Below, piece after piece: positions 17,683-26,796 of a stretch of DNA of 64,000 bases. The notes beneath the pieces are model-generated. The model had not been told where the DNA came from, made no database searches, and saw nothing but the letters and a program-made list of their open reading frames with translations. The stretch's first letter is position 1. Every line of letters starts with the position of its first letter. Both the position numbers and the translations under genes were made by a program. Source of the DNA: Sphingobium lactosutens DS20 (GTDB taxonomy: Bacteria; Pseudomonadota; Alphaproteobacteria; Sphingomonadales; Sphingomonadaceae); assembly GCF_000445105.1 (NCBI RefSeq), contig NZ_ATDP01000078.1, positions 1-64,000 of the forward strand. The letters are read 5' to 3'.

Positions 17683-19182
17683 ATGAGTGACTATCGCATC
17701 CAGGGCGCAACCGGAGAGTGGGAGGTCGTGATCGGCCTGGAGGTCCATGCGCAGGTGACGTCGAACGCCAAGCTGTTTTCCGGCGCGGCGACGGCGTTCG
17801 GCGCGGAGCCCAACACGCAGGTCAGCTTGGTCGACGCGGCCATGCCCGGCATGCTGCCTGTGCCCAACCGCGAATGCATCCGCCAGGCGGTGCGCACCGG
17901 CATGGCGATCGACGCGCAGATCAACAAATGGTCGCGCTTCGACCGAAAGAATTATTTCTACGCGGATCTGCCGCAGGGCTATCAGATCAGCCAGCTCTAT
18001 CACCCGATCGTGGGCGAGGGCGCGATCGATATAGTGCTTGACGAGAAGAACCCCGAAACCAGCACCAAGCGCATCGGCGTCGAGCGCATCCATATCGAGC
18101 AGGATGCCGGCAAGCTGATGCATGACCAGCACCCCACCAGTTCCTATGTCGACCTCAACCGGTCGGGCGTGGCGCTGATGGAAATCGTGTCGAAGCCCGA
18201 CATGCGTTCGCCTGCCGAAGCCGGAGCCTATCTGTCGAAGTTGCGGACGATCCTGCGCTATGTGGGGTCGTGCGACGGCAATATGGACCAGGGTTCGATG
18301 CGCGCTGACGTCAACGTCTCCGTGCGCAGGCCCGGCGAGCCGTTCGGCACGCGGACCGAGACGAAGAATGTGAACTCCGTCCGTTTCGTCATGGCCGTGG
18401 TCGAGCATGAGGCGAACCGGCAGGTCGACGTGCTGGAGGCCGGCGGCAGCATCGTGCAGGAAACGCGCCTCTACGACCCCGATCGCAACGAGACGCGCTC
18501 GATGCGGTCGAAGGAAGATGCGCACGACTATCGCTACTTCCCCGATCCTGACCTTTTGCCCTTGGAACTGGACGACGCGTTTCTGGAGGAATGCCGCCAG
18601 TCGCTGCCCGAACTGCCGGACGCCAAGCGGGCGCGCTATGTGAACGATCTGGGCTTGTCCGCCTATAATGCGACGACCCTGACCGCCGACGCCGACACCG
18701 CCCGCTGGTTCGAAGCGCTGCTGGCCGAAGGCGCACGCATCCAGAAGAAGAGCGAGGGAGAAGTCGCCAAGGCCTCGGCCAACTGGCTGCTGTCGGAGCT
18801 TTATGGCGCGCTCAATCGCCTGGGCAAGTCGCTGGACGAAAGCCCGGTCGGGCCGGAAGAGGGCGCTGAACTGCTGGCGCTGGTGGCAGACGGCACGATC
18901 AGCGGCACCATTGCCAAGCAGGTGTTTGAGATCATGCTGGAAACGGGCGCGCGCGCGCCGGCCATCGTCGAGGAAAAGGGCCTGAAGCAGACGTCCGACA
19001 CGGGCGCGATCGAGGCCGCGGTCGCCAAGGTGCTGGCCGACAATGCTGACAAGGTCGCGCAATATAGGGGCGGCAAGGAAGCGCTGTTCGGTTTCTTCGT
19101 CGGCCAGACGATGAAGGCGATGCAGGGCAAGGCTAATCCTCAGGTCGTCAACGAAATGGTGAAGAAGGGTCTGGCTGGCTGA
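17683..19182 (+). CDS. gatB: Asp-tRNA(Asn)/Glu-tRNA(Gln) amidotransferase subunit B
   Basis: 499 residues, full length. It is the kinase/transamidase subunit that binds the tRNA and activates the side-chain carboxyl. The N-terminal block [21 protein letters not shown], the [20 protein letters not shown] motif, [17 protein letters not shown] and [14 protein letters not shown] are diagnostic. The C-terminal helical YqeY-like tail ([15 protein letters not shown] onward) contacts the tRNA elbow. It ends the gatCAB run and is followed by a strong terminator. Confidence 0.97.
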   Translation: MSDYRIQGATGEWEVVIGLEVHAQVTSNAKLFSGAATAFGAEPNTQVSLVDAAMPGMLPVPNRECIRQAVRTGMAIDAQINKWSRFDRKNYFYADLPQGYQISQLYHPIVGEGAIDIVLDEKNPETSTKRIGVERIHIEQDAGKLMHDQHPTSSYVDLNRSGVALMEIVSKPDMRSPAEAGAYLSKLRTILRYVGSCDGNMDQGSMRADVNVSVRRPGEPFGTRTETKNVNSVRFVMAVVEHEANRQVDVLEAGGSIVQETRLYDPDRNETRSMRSKEDAHDYRYFPDPDLLPLELDDAFLEECRQSLPELPDAKRARYVNDLGLSAYNATTLTADADTARWFEALLAEGARIQKKSEGEVAKASANWLLSELYGALNRLGKSLDESPVGPEEGAELLALVADGTISGTIAKQVFEIMLETGARAPAIVEEKGLKQTSDTGAIEAAVAKVLADNADKVAQYRGGKEALFGFFVGQTMKAMQGKANPQVVNEMVKKGLAG

Positions 19183-19209
19183 GCCGGCCCGATCATTCGG
19201 AGCAATGCC

Positions 19210-19241
19210 AAAGGGGCGCTTGGCCGGGCGCCCCTTTTTTT
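19210..19241 (+). terminator. Rho-independent terminator of gatCAB
   Basis: AAAGGGGCGC pairs with GCGCCCCTTT around an eight-base loop, and the T-run extends to seven bases. It lies 28 bases past the gatB stop. Confidence 0.92.
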
Positions 19242-19259
19242 ATGCCCACGCCAATGGGC

Positions 19260-19303
19260 AAAGAGAAGGGGCGCCGCCGGGGGACCAGCGACGCCCCTCT
19301 TTA
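19260..19303 (-). terminator. Hairpin terminator of the autotransporter gene
   Basis: AAAGAGAAGGGGCGCCGC pairs imperfectly with GCGACGCCCCTCTTT. On the minus strand it is followed by TTCTCTTT. It lies about 95 bases beyond the autotransporter stop and would stop transcription arriving from that side. Confidence 0.65.
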
Positions 19304-19397
19304 TGTTCGGCGCCCTTGGGGAGGGATATGTGCCGAAGCGGAAGCGGCGGACCGGGAGGGTCTGTGGGGTGTGGCCCGCCGCTTCAAAGGTCAGACG

Positions 19398-22300
19398 TCA
19401 CAGGACGAAGTTAACCGTCGCGCGAAATGAGATGGCGACGTGATTTTGTTGTTCCTCCGCGCCAAATTCGCCGCCGACGCGGAACGTGTCCGTGCCGCCA
19501 TAGAGGCGCGCGCGGCCGGTCCAGCCATTGGTGCGATCTTCCGCCACCAGCGTGAACTGGTCACCATCCTTGAAATAGGCGGTGGTGTCGCCGAGCGATC
19601 CGCCGATGATCTGGCGCCGGCCGCCCTCCAGCTCCAGCCGGACCCAGCCGTCAGCCGGATCAAGACTACCGAAATCATAGCCGGCCGTGATCGTGCCGTT
19701 GGCAGTGGTTTCGTCGCTCGTGCGGCCAAGCACCGTCAGATTGAAGGCGTCGCCACCCCCGGTTTCGGCATAACCATCTTCCTTGAGCCGGTAATAGTCG
19801 ATGCCGACTGCCGGACGCAGGCTGAAACGGTTGAACTGCATCTGATAGGAGAGGCCGGCTGTCGCGGAATAGAGATCGCCATCCCATTCGCCGTCAGCGG
19901 TGCGCGTCACGTCGCCATTTTCGAAATGGCGGCTGCCCGAGAAGTTGATCTTGGCCGCAGACAGGCGGGCAAAGGCTAGCAGCGGCCCCCATTGGCCGCG
20001 CCAGTGCGCCGCCAGTTCATATTGATCGGAATCCACGGCATTGTTCGAACCGCTGGAATCGCTGCCATGAATATAGGCGAAGGACCCGCCAAATGCGCCC
20101 AGATCGGTCAGATATTCCACGCCGCCGCCAGCGCCCCAGCCATTGATGTCGTAGGACGCCGTGCTGCCCACGCTCTTGGCGCTGCCGAAGGCGACCTGTT
20201 GCAGCCAGAAGCCCAGGCGACCGTCCTTGGTGCGGTAGATGCCATTGGGGTCCGACAGGATACGGGCGGTCGCGCGCGATCCCGACGTGACCGCTTCAAA
20301 GGTGCCGCCGGCATGGTCAGGCAGCATCTGGCGCAGATTGGCGTTCAGCGTCGTGCCGTCCGCTATGCCAAGATAGGCATCGGCAATGTCGCTGTCATTA
20401 TCGAGCGCGTTGAAGATCGCGTCATAGGCGCGGGCCACCGACCCGCTCAGCCCCAGTTCCGCGACGCTTTTTGCTGCAATCGACAGGGTGACGGTGCCAG
20501 CGGACCTATCGCCCGTCACGCTGCCCTTGAAAATATAGGGTAGCAGGGTTTCGGTATCGAGTGCCGGCGCGCCACTGAGCGATCCGGCGCGGACGATGAC
20601 ATAGTCTCCCTCCGATCCGCTGACCTGAGCCAGGTTGACCTTGACCTGCGATCCGCTGGCAAAGCTTGCCGCGCCCGCCACGTCGTAGAGCGTGCTGGTT
20701 CCTTCCCCTGCATCAATGGTGACGCCGATGGTGGATGTACCGCTGGCGGCGAGGGAGTTCAGCGCGATTGTTCCGCCGTTGGTGGCGTTCAACATGCCGC
20801 CATTCAGCACCACGTCGATATTGCCGGCGTTGCTGATCGCGCCGGACAGGCTGGACGTGCCCCCCATCGTCAGCGTGCCGGAGCCGTTGCCGAAGTCGAC
20901 GGCGCCGACGATCGCGGCGGTGTCCGCCAAGGTCAGGTTGGCCGATCCGGTCCCGAAGCTGGTATTGCCGGTCAGCGTAGTGCTGCCCGAAAGCGCCATG
21001 CTGTCATCCCCAGCGCCCAGCGCGACATTGCCGGTGATGGTGCCGGCCGACACCATCACGCTGTCATTGCCGGCACCTAGGCGAACGTCACCGATGATGA
21101 CAGGCGCGCTGGCGTCCTCGTCCGCCCGGCCTTGGGTCAATGTTACGCCGTTGTCATTGGCACTCAGGTCAATTGCAACGTTGGAAGCGCCGCCCGACGC
21201 GGAGATGGTTCCACTGTTGCTGAGATTGGAAACGGTGCCGGAGTTGTCCACGATGGCGATGGCCGTGCCGGCTTCATCATCCAGCGCCGCTGATGCCACG
21301 GTTCCACTGACGATCAGCTGTTCGACATTTGCGCCCGCATCGATCACGATGGCACGCGCGGCGGTATTTTCTTCCGACGAGCCCGTCGCACCGATTGCGC
21401 CGCTGACTTCGATCGTCCCGGCACTGGCTCCTGACCCTAGTCGGAGGGCCGTGGCGTTGCTGTCATAGGACACCGCCGCGATCGTCCCGTCTACCAATAT
21501 GCCTTTGGCTATGTCGACATTGCCGCCCAGCCCGCCGATGACGAGGCCATTGGCGTCAACGCCGTCATAGATGCCATAGCCCGCTATGGTGCCGTTGACG
21601 ATCAATCCATAGCCCGATCCACCTGCGGCCACGGCGCCGATCGTCGTGTCCACATCCACCGCGCCGACCTGAACCGAAGCGGATGATCCATAGGTCACGA
21701 TCGAGGCCGACCCTTCGGTGCTGTCGGTCAGGCCGTCATCGTCGATGTCGGTGTCATCTTCATCATCGTCGTCCCCTGCGACCGGCGGCACGTCGAAGAT
21801 GACGCCACCGCTGACATTGCCGGCGATCACGAGAGCCGATCCGCCCTGAAGCAAATCATCGTCGTCCAGAATATCGGTGTCACTGGGCCGGGTGGTGTAG
21901 CGATAGCCGTTGCTGACGATCGATCCCTGGATCTTGACCGCGCCGTCCACGTCGCCCAGCAGCGCCGCGCCGACGCTGTTTTCGCCTGTCGCGCTGATGG
22001 CGCCGCGCAAGGTGACGTCACCGATCACGTCATTGGCGATCACGCCATAGCTGTTGTCGCCCACCACCGTGATCGAGCCGCTGGTCGCGAGGTCGCCGGT
22101 GAGCGCGCCATCCAGACGGATGCCGGCCGAATCATTGCCTTCGATGCTGATGGTGCCGCTATGGGTGATGTCGCCGTTATGGCCAGCGCCCGATTGCACC
22201 CAGATGCCCTTCTTGTTGCTGCCCTCTGCAAAGGGGCCATCCGTATCGCCGTCGTCATCATCGTCTTCGGCCGTATAATCCTCTGTCAGCGTGATCGTGC

Positions 22301-22610
22301 CGCTGTTGGTGATGTCGCCGGTGGTGCCGGGCGCGATCAGAATGCCGGTGACGTTATCAGCGTCGTTGATCGTGATCGTGCCTGCGTTTGATATGTCGTT
22401 ATTGCTGTCCACCGTTACCCCGGTGCCGCTGGTCAGCGTGACCGACCCGGCCGATGTGATGGTGATGTCGTCCGCCGATCCGTTGGCCACGGTCGACGTC
22501 CTGACAGGTGCGGTGGTCGCTGACGTGATCTGGGTTTCCGCCGCTGCGTCCGCGCCGGCCAGTGCCACCAGAACCGGGGCGATGGCCGTACAGGCCAAAA
22601 GATGTCGCAT
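19398..22610 (-). CDS. Autotransporter outer-membrane beta-barrel protein
   Basis: 1070 residues from the ATG at 22610, which has AGGAGA seven bases upstream. A signal peptide (MRHLLACTAIAPVLVALAGADAAA) is followed by a passenger of about 700 residues built of short beta-helix repeats of the type SGTISxxGD/NSGTITL, rich in Gly, Ser, Thr and Asp. It contains two Asp-rich inserts (EDDDDDGDTDGP; DDDDEDDTDIDDDGLTDSTEG), the latter like a calcium-binding thrombospondin-type loop. The last 280 residues form the barrel, ending in the aromatic strand HVAISFRATVNFVL. It would display an adhesin-like passenger at the surface. It lies 115 bases behind a TonB receptor gene that follows FecI/FecR-type genes. 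No protease motif was seen. Confidence 0.92.
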   Translation of the reverse strand: MRHLLACTAIAPVLVALAGADAAAETQITSATTAPVRTSTVANGSADDITITSAGSVTLTSGTGVTVDSNNDISNAGTITINDADNVTGILIAPGTTGDITNSGTITLTEDYTAEDDDDDGDTDGPFAEGSNKKGIWVQSGAGHNGDITHSGTISIEGNDSAGIRLDGALTGDLATSGSITVVGDNSYGVIANDVIGDVTLRGAISATGENSVGAALLGDVDGAVKIQGSIVSNGYRYTTRPSDTDILDDDDLLQGGSALVIAGNVSGGVIFDVPPVAGDDDDEDDTDIDDDGLTDSTEGSASIVTYGSSASVQVGAVDVDTTIGAVAAGGSGYGLIVNGTIAGYGIYDGVDANGLVIGGLGGNVDIAKGILVDGTIAAVSYDSNATALRLGSGASAGTIEVSGAIGATGSSEENTAARAIVIDAGANVEQLIVSGTVASAALDDEAGTAIAIVDNSGTVSNLSNSGTISASGGASNVAIDLSANDNGVTLTQGRADEDASAPVIIGDVRLGAGNDSVMVSAGTITGNVALGAGDDSMALSGSTTLTGNTSFGTGSANLTLADTAAIVGAVDFGNGSGTLTMGGTSSLSGAISNAGNIDVVLNGGMLNATNGGTIALNSLAASGTSTIGVTIDAGEGTSTLYDVAGAASFASGSQVKVNLAQVSGSEGDYVIVRAGSLSGAPALDTETLLPYIFKGSVTGDRSAGTVTLSIAAKSVAELGLSGSVARAYDAIFNALDNDSDIADAYLGIADGTTLNANLRQMLPDHAGGTFEAVTSGSRATARILSDPNGIYRTKDGRLGFWLQQVAFGSAKSVGSTASYDINGWGAGGGVEYLTDLGAFGGSFAYIHGSDSSGSNNAVDSDQYELAAHWRGQWGPLLAFARLSAAKINFSGSRHFENGDVTRTADGEWDGDLYSATAGLSYQMQFNRFSLRPAVGIDYYRLKEDGYAETGGGDAFNLTVLGRTSDETTANGTITAGYDFGSLDPADGWVRLELEGGRRQIIGGSLGDTTAYFKDGDQFTLVAEDRTNGWTGRARLYGGTDTFRVGGEFGAEEQQNHVAISFRATVNFVL

Positions 22611-22725
22611 GATGTCTCCTCTGCGTGCCGCGCTGCAGTTGTTGTGAAAGGCGCGCGTGCGCATGGGACGTCGCCGAAGCGGGCTTCCCGTCCGGCGCTG
22701 CGATGAATGGATGTTCAGGCTATCG

Positions 22726-25161
22726 TCAGAAGGCGAAATCAAGCCCCAAGCGCACGCTTCGCGGACGCAGCGGGGTATAATAGTCCGACCGTAGGTCGAA
22801 AGGCGTGCCAAGTGAGAAGCGATTGCCATTGCTGTCGAGCAGGTTGGTGATCGACAGCGAATATTGCAGCGGACCGTGCCGAAGGCTGGCGGTCAGGCTG
22901 GAGTCGACATAATCGCCCTGCGTCTGACCCAATATAGGCCCGACGCCCAGTCTGGATTTCCCGACATAGCGCGCCGCGCCATTGAGATGCAGGGCCATGT
23001 CGCCGTCCAGGACCATCCGATAATCGACCGCCAGACGCCCCCCCAGATTGGCGACATTGGGCAGCGACAGGGATTCGCCATCAAACGACAATGCGCGGAG
23101 GAATTGCGCGGGCCGGCTGAGTTTGCTGTCATTATAGATGAAGCTGCCGTCGAGCGTCAGGGCCGTCAAAGGCCGCAGCACGATCCGGCCTTCCACCGTG
23201 TAAATCCGGCCATCGCCGATGTTGGCGGTCGTCGGCAATCCGATCCGGTCCGTCACGTCCGCCTGGATATCGCGCCAGTCGGTATAGGCGACATTGGCGC
23301 TGAGCGCGAGCGGATCGCGACCGGGCATTCCCTTGCGAAATCCCAGCTCCACGGTGGACACGCGGTCATTCTGGTAACGGCGCACCCTCTGGTCATCGAC
23401 GGCAAGGCCGCCGGGCCGAAAACCCTGCTGGAACCGGGCATAGAGCGTGACATCGGGAATGGCGTCCGTCAGCAGCGATGCCGAGGGCAGGAAGATCGTC
23501 TCATTGCGATCCGCCTGTGCCTCGGCGCGGGCGAGGTCGGCCGATGACAGGGCGGCAATCGGGTCCAGAGCCTCACCCGACAGCCGGCTGTTGGTCAGCC
23601 GACCGCCGACCGTAGCGATCAGCCCCCGGATCGGTTCAAACGACGCTTCACCGAACAGAGTCGCTTCCTTAACCCGATTGCGCACACCGGTCGCGGGCGC
23701 AGGCATGCCGCGTCCGAATACCGGCACGTTCGGAATAATTTCCGGCAGGACCGGGGCTGTTCCAAAGGACGTCAGTGACCGGTGAATGTCCGACGTGCTT
23801 TGCAGATAGGACGCGCCCAATATCCAGCCCAGACCATTGTCGAGGTCGCGAACCAGCCGGTTTTCGGTCGAGAAAATGTCGACCTTGTTATCCTGGCGGA
23901 ACAGCGCCGGTGCGCCGCCGGGTTGGGTGGCGTCATAGCTTTCGGCGAGGTCATGGCGGACAAGCCCGGTGGAGGATACGAAGCGCAGATTGTCCCACTG
24001 GCGTTCGATCCGCACATTGGCGAGCAGATAGTCGGAGGAATAGGGCTGGGTGACGGCCGACGCGCGTTTCAGGCGGCCAACCGAGCGGGTCGCATATTGC
24101 GCATCGTCGCCGGCAATATGTTGATAGACGCCGCTGAGGTCGATGGTCCAATTCTCGTCCGGCGCAAAACGCAGCGCGGCGCGGCCGCCCCATGTCCGCA
24201 CCCGGTTGACGTCTTCCTTGTCGCGATTGACGTCATCGATATAGCCGCCTTCCTGCACGCCATAGCCGACCAGTCTCAACGCCAGCTTTTCCGCGACGAT
24301 CGGGACGTTCAATGTCGCCGACAGGTCGCCCCCGGGATCGCCATGCTGCGTGGCCGACACACCTGCCGACATCTGGCCGCCATATTCGCCCAGATTGGGC
24401 GCATTGGGCATGATCCGGATGATGCCGCCCAAGGAACCAGCGCCGTATAATGTGCCTTGCGGCCCTTCCAGCACTTCCACCCGGCCGACATCGTAAAGTT
24501 TGAGGTCGGGGTCGGGCGCTGCGTAATTGAGGCGCATGTCGCCCAGATATTGGCCGGTCGTCGCCTGGGTCGGGCCAGCCACGCCGGAATCGGCGATGGC
24601 CCGGATGAAGAGCTTGTTGCGGCCATTGCCGGCGTGCGTGGAGCTGAGGCTCGCGATCCGAGCGAGCAGCGTCGCACTGCCATTGGCGGCTTCAGCGCTC
24701 GTGAAGACGCTGTTGTCCAGCGTTTCGACCATCCCGGCATAGCGCGGCAGAGGCGTGTCGCGCTTGGACGCGGTAACGATGATCTCGACCGGATCGGCTT
24801 CGGGCGCGGGCAGGGCGGGTATGGCAGGCGCTTGAGGGGGGCGTGAGGGCGTTTGGTTCGGCTTGCGCTCCAGGCGCCATGTGCCGCCGGCAATGCGGCG
24901 CGCCCTGACGTTCGTGCCGTCGAGCAGCCGTCTGAGTGCCACCTCGAGCGACATCTGTCCATTCAGACCTTTTACCGGTAGCCCGGCCACCGACTGGTCC
25001 GACATGCCGATGCTGGCCCCGGTTTGACGGCCGAGCGCGATCGCTGCCTCGCCCAGCCTGCCGGGAGCGATGCTGATCCTGTGTCTCTCCGCCGCCTGTA
25101 CGGGCGTTGCGGTCGCCGTAACGGCGGCGGCGACGAAAAGGAGGTCAGTCTTGCGGCGCAT
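22726..25161 (-). CDS. TonB-dependent receptor with N-terminal STN signalling domain
   Basis: 811 residues. Signal peptide (MRRKTDLLFVAAAVTATATPVQAA), then a secretin/TonB short N-terminal domain at about 25-100 (HRISIAPGRLGEAAIALGRQTGASIGMS) that touches FecR, then a proline-rich linker and the TonB box VEIIVTASKR near 125. The plug (GRNKLFIRAI, LEGPQGTLYGAGSLGGIIRI) and a 22-strand barrel follow, ending in SVRLGLDFAF. It imports a ligand across the outer membrane and signals its presence inward. The start overlaps the end of the fecR-like gene by 17 bases. The ligand is not predictable; a siderophore or an organic molecule is possible. Confidence 0.93.
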   Translation of the reverse strand: MRRKTDLLFVAAAVTATATPVQAAERHRISIAPGRLGEAAIALGRQTGASIGMSDQSVAGLPVKGLNGQMSLEVALRRLLDGTNVRARRIAGGTWRLERKPNQTPSRPPQAPAIPALPAPEADPVEIIVTASKRDTPLPRYAGMVETLDNSVFTSAEAANGSATLLARIASLSSTHAGNGRNKLFIRAIADSGVAGPTQATTGQYLGDMRLNYAAPDPDLKLYDVGRVEVLEGPQGTLYGAGSLGGIIRIMPNAPNLGEYGGQMSAGVSATQHGDPGGDLSATLNVPIVAEKLALRLVGYGVQEGGYIDDVNRDKEDVNRVRTWGGRAALRFAPDENWTIDLSGVYQHIAGDDAQYATRSVGRLKRASAVTQPYSSDYLLANVRIERQWDNLRFVSSTGLVRHDLAESYDATQPGGAPALFRQDNKVDIFSTENRLVRDLDNGLGWILGASYLQSTSDIHRSLTSFGTAPVLPEIIPNVPVFGRGMPAPATGVRNRVKEATLFGEASFEPIRGLIATVGGRLTNSRLSGEALDPIAALSSADLARAEAQADRNETIFLPSASLLTDAIPDVTLYARFQQGFRPGGLAVDDQRVRRYQNDRVSTVELGFRKGMPGRDPLALSANVAYTDWRDIQADVTDRIGLPTTANIGDGRIYTVEGRIVLRPLTALTLDGSFIYNDSKLSRPAQFLRALSFDGESLSLPNVANLGGRLAVDYRMVLDGDMALHLNGAARYVGKSRLGVGPILGQTQGDYVDSSLTASLRHGPLQYSLSITNLLDSNGNRFSLGTPFDLRSDYYTPLRPRSVRLGLDFAF

Positions 25162-26089
25162 TCCCTTCCTTGGACGATGCCGGCTTCAGCACCCAACCGC
25201 CGTCTTTTGGAACGGCGGAAAGCCCCATCAATGGCGCGGCACCGGAAAAGAACCGTGCCGGATTTTTGTCCAGCTCGATTGTCCCGGTAAAGCGCATCGC
25301 CTGCGCAGAAGCGGTCGTCATTACGCGAATGCCGAGCGATCGGCCGATATCCTGGCCGATGTCGCGGATGGTCGCATTGTTGTAGACCAAGCGCCCTTCG
25401 CGCCAGCTCGCGACCGCAGCGGGCGCGACATCCATGACCCGCAAGCCCTCCGCATCGTCTGCAAGTGCGCGGCCGGCCGGCAGGGCGATCGCCTCTGCCT
25501 GCGGATTGTAGATCACCTTGCCCTCGGACACGCCAATGCGGGTCGCCTTGTCGGTATGGACAATGTTGAATATCGTGCCAGCGTCCTCAAAGACAGCATC
25601 GCCGACGCTGACACGGAAGGGATCACTGGCGTCGTGTCGGACGGTGAAGGCGGCCTCGCCCCGGTCCAGCGCGGCGAAACGTGCGTCGTTGCGATCAAGG
25701 CGCAGCTGGGTATCGCCGTTGAGATCGATCGTCGTGCCATCGTCAAGCGCGACACGGCGCGTTTCGCCGGGCCGCGTAGTCACGCTATAGATATCGGCAC
25801 GGTTCATCATGCCGATCGACACGGTGGCGACCAGAGCGGCGGCGATCGCCCCGCCAGCCGCCCAGCGCCAGACCGGACGGCGCGGCTGCGCTATGTCATT
25901 GGCGGGGCGGGGCAGCGTGACCGGATCAGCAGGGATGATGGCGTGCAGTTCCGCGTCCTGGACCATCAAGGCGTCATAGGCTTGGCCCCGCGCGGGGTCG
26001 CCCTCCAGCCAGATGGTGAAGGCCTCCCAGTCGTCAAATCCCGGATCCCGCGTGCGGATCACCCACGCGAGCGCCTCCTCATTCACCAT
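25145..26089 (-). CDS. FecR family anti-sigma regulator
   Basis: 314 residues. The cytoplasmic N-terminus (EEALAWVIRTRDPGFDDWEAFTIWLEGDPARGQAYD) is the typical DUF4880 segment that holds the sigma factor. A single membrane helix lies near residue 90 (WAAGGAIAAALVATVSIGM), and the periplasmic part contains the FecR domain (VTTRPGETRRVALDDGTTIDLNGDTQLRL). The C-terminal part (LVYNNATIRDIGQDIGRSLGIRV) is an STN-like domain that meets the receptor. It sits between the sigma-factor gene and the receptor gene, the classical order. Confidence 0.93.
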   Translation of the reverse strand: MVNEEALAWVIRTRDPGFDDWEAFTIWLEGDPARGQAYDALMVQDAELHAIIPADPVTLPRPANDIAQPRRPVWRWAAGGAIAAALVATVSIGMMNRADIYSVTTRPGETRRVALDDGTTIDLNGDTQLRLDRNDARFAALDRGEAAFTVRHDASDPFRVSVGDAVFEDAGTIFNIVHTDKATRIGVSEGKVIYNPQAEAIALPAGRALADDAEGLRVMDVAPAAVASWREGRLVYNNATIRDIGQDIGRSLGIRVMTTASAQAMRFTGTIELDKNPARFFSGAAPLMGLSAVPKDGGWVLKPASSKEGNAPQD

Positions 26090-26144
26090 GGCTCCAGCCC
26101 TGTTCCTATTATGCCCCTTGATAGGCCTGACGCCGCCGAGCCGC

Positions 26145-26657
26145 TCATTCCGTATCCAGTTTCTGCTTGAGCGCGATCATCGCACGATAGGCCTTTTGCA
26201 GGTCCTTCTCCACCGTGGTTAGACTTACACCCAATTCTTCGGCGATCACCTTCTGCCCGACGCCTTCGATCCGGAAACGACGGAAGACGAGTTCGACCCT
26301 TGGCCCCAGTGCGCGCAGAACGCTGCGTGCTTCATCCAGCCGCTGGTTCAGGATCAGCCGGTCGTCCACGGGGACGTCATCGCTCGGGTCGGCCATGACG
26401 CCGCCTGCGCCCCCGGCCCAATCCTGCTCACGCCGTTCCCGCCGGGTCGAGGACCGGTACCGGTCGAGCATCAGATTGTTCGCCATACGGTAGAGATAAG
26501 GCAGCGGGTCGGCCACCGGACCAAGATCCTTGGCCTCCAGCTTCATCCACATATCCTGCAACAGGTCTTCAGCGTCGTCGCCCGCGCCGCGCGCGCGCAA
26601 AAAGCGCAGCAGCGCGGCGCGGTGCGTCATGAATATCGCGGAAAGGCCGGTGGCCAT
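26145..26657 (-). CDS. ECF sigma factor, FecI type
   Basis: 170 residues from the ATG at 26657, chosen because FecI proteins are about this long; an ATG at 26699 is possible. Region 2 (HRAALLRFLRARGAGDDAEDLLQDMWMKL and PYLYRMANNLMLDRYRSSTRR) and region 4 (LNQRLDEARSVLRALGPRVELVFRRFRIEG, then the helix-turn-helix VIAEELGVSLTTVEKDLQKAY) are both complete. It would direct RNA polymerase to the receptor gene and perhaps the autotransporter when FecR releases it. Confidence 0.92.
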   Translation of the reverse strand: MATGLSAIFMTHRAALLRFLRARGAGDDAEDLLQDMWMKLEAKDLGPVADPLPYLYRMANNLMLDRYRSSTRRERREQDWAGGAGGVMADPSDDVPVDDRLILNQRLDEARSVLRALGPRVELVFRRFRIEGVGQKVIAEELGVSLTTVEKDLQKAYRAMIALKQKLDTE

Positions 26658-26796
26658 GCCTGTTCTGGGTCCAATGCGTGCGATCAGGCCGGATGCCATA
26701 GAGGGGGCGACGGGGTGTTGGCAATCGCCAAGCTGTTTACGTTGCCGCAAGCGTGCTTTAGCGCCGCAGGTTATGGCAAGGCGATGAGGGATGCGG

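Noticed and set aside
19201-19303. Small plus-strand genes between gatB and the autotransporter gene
   Set aside because: The frames consist mostly of two terminator hairpins and have no protein-like composition.
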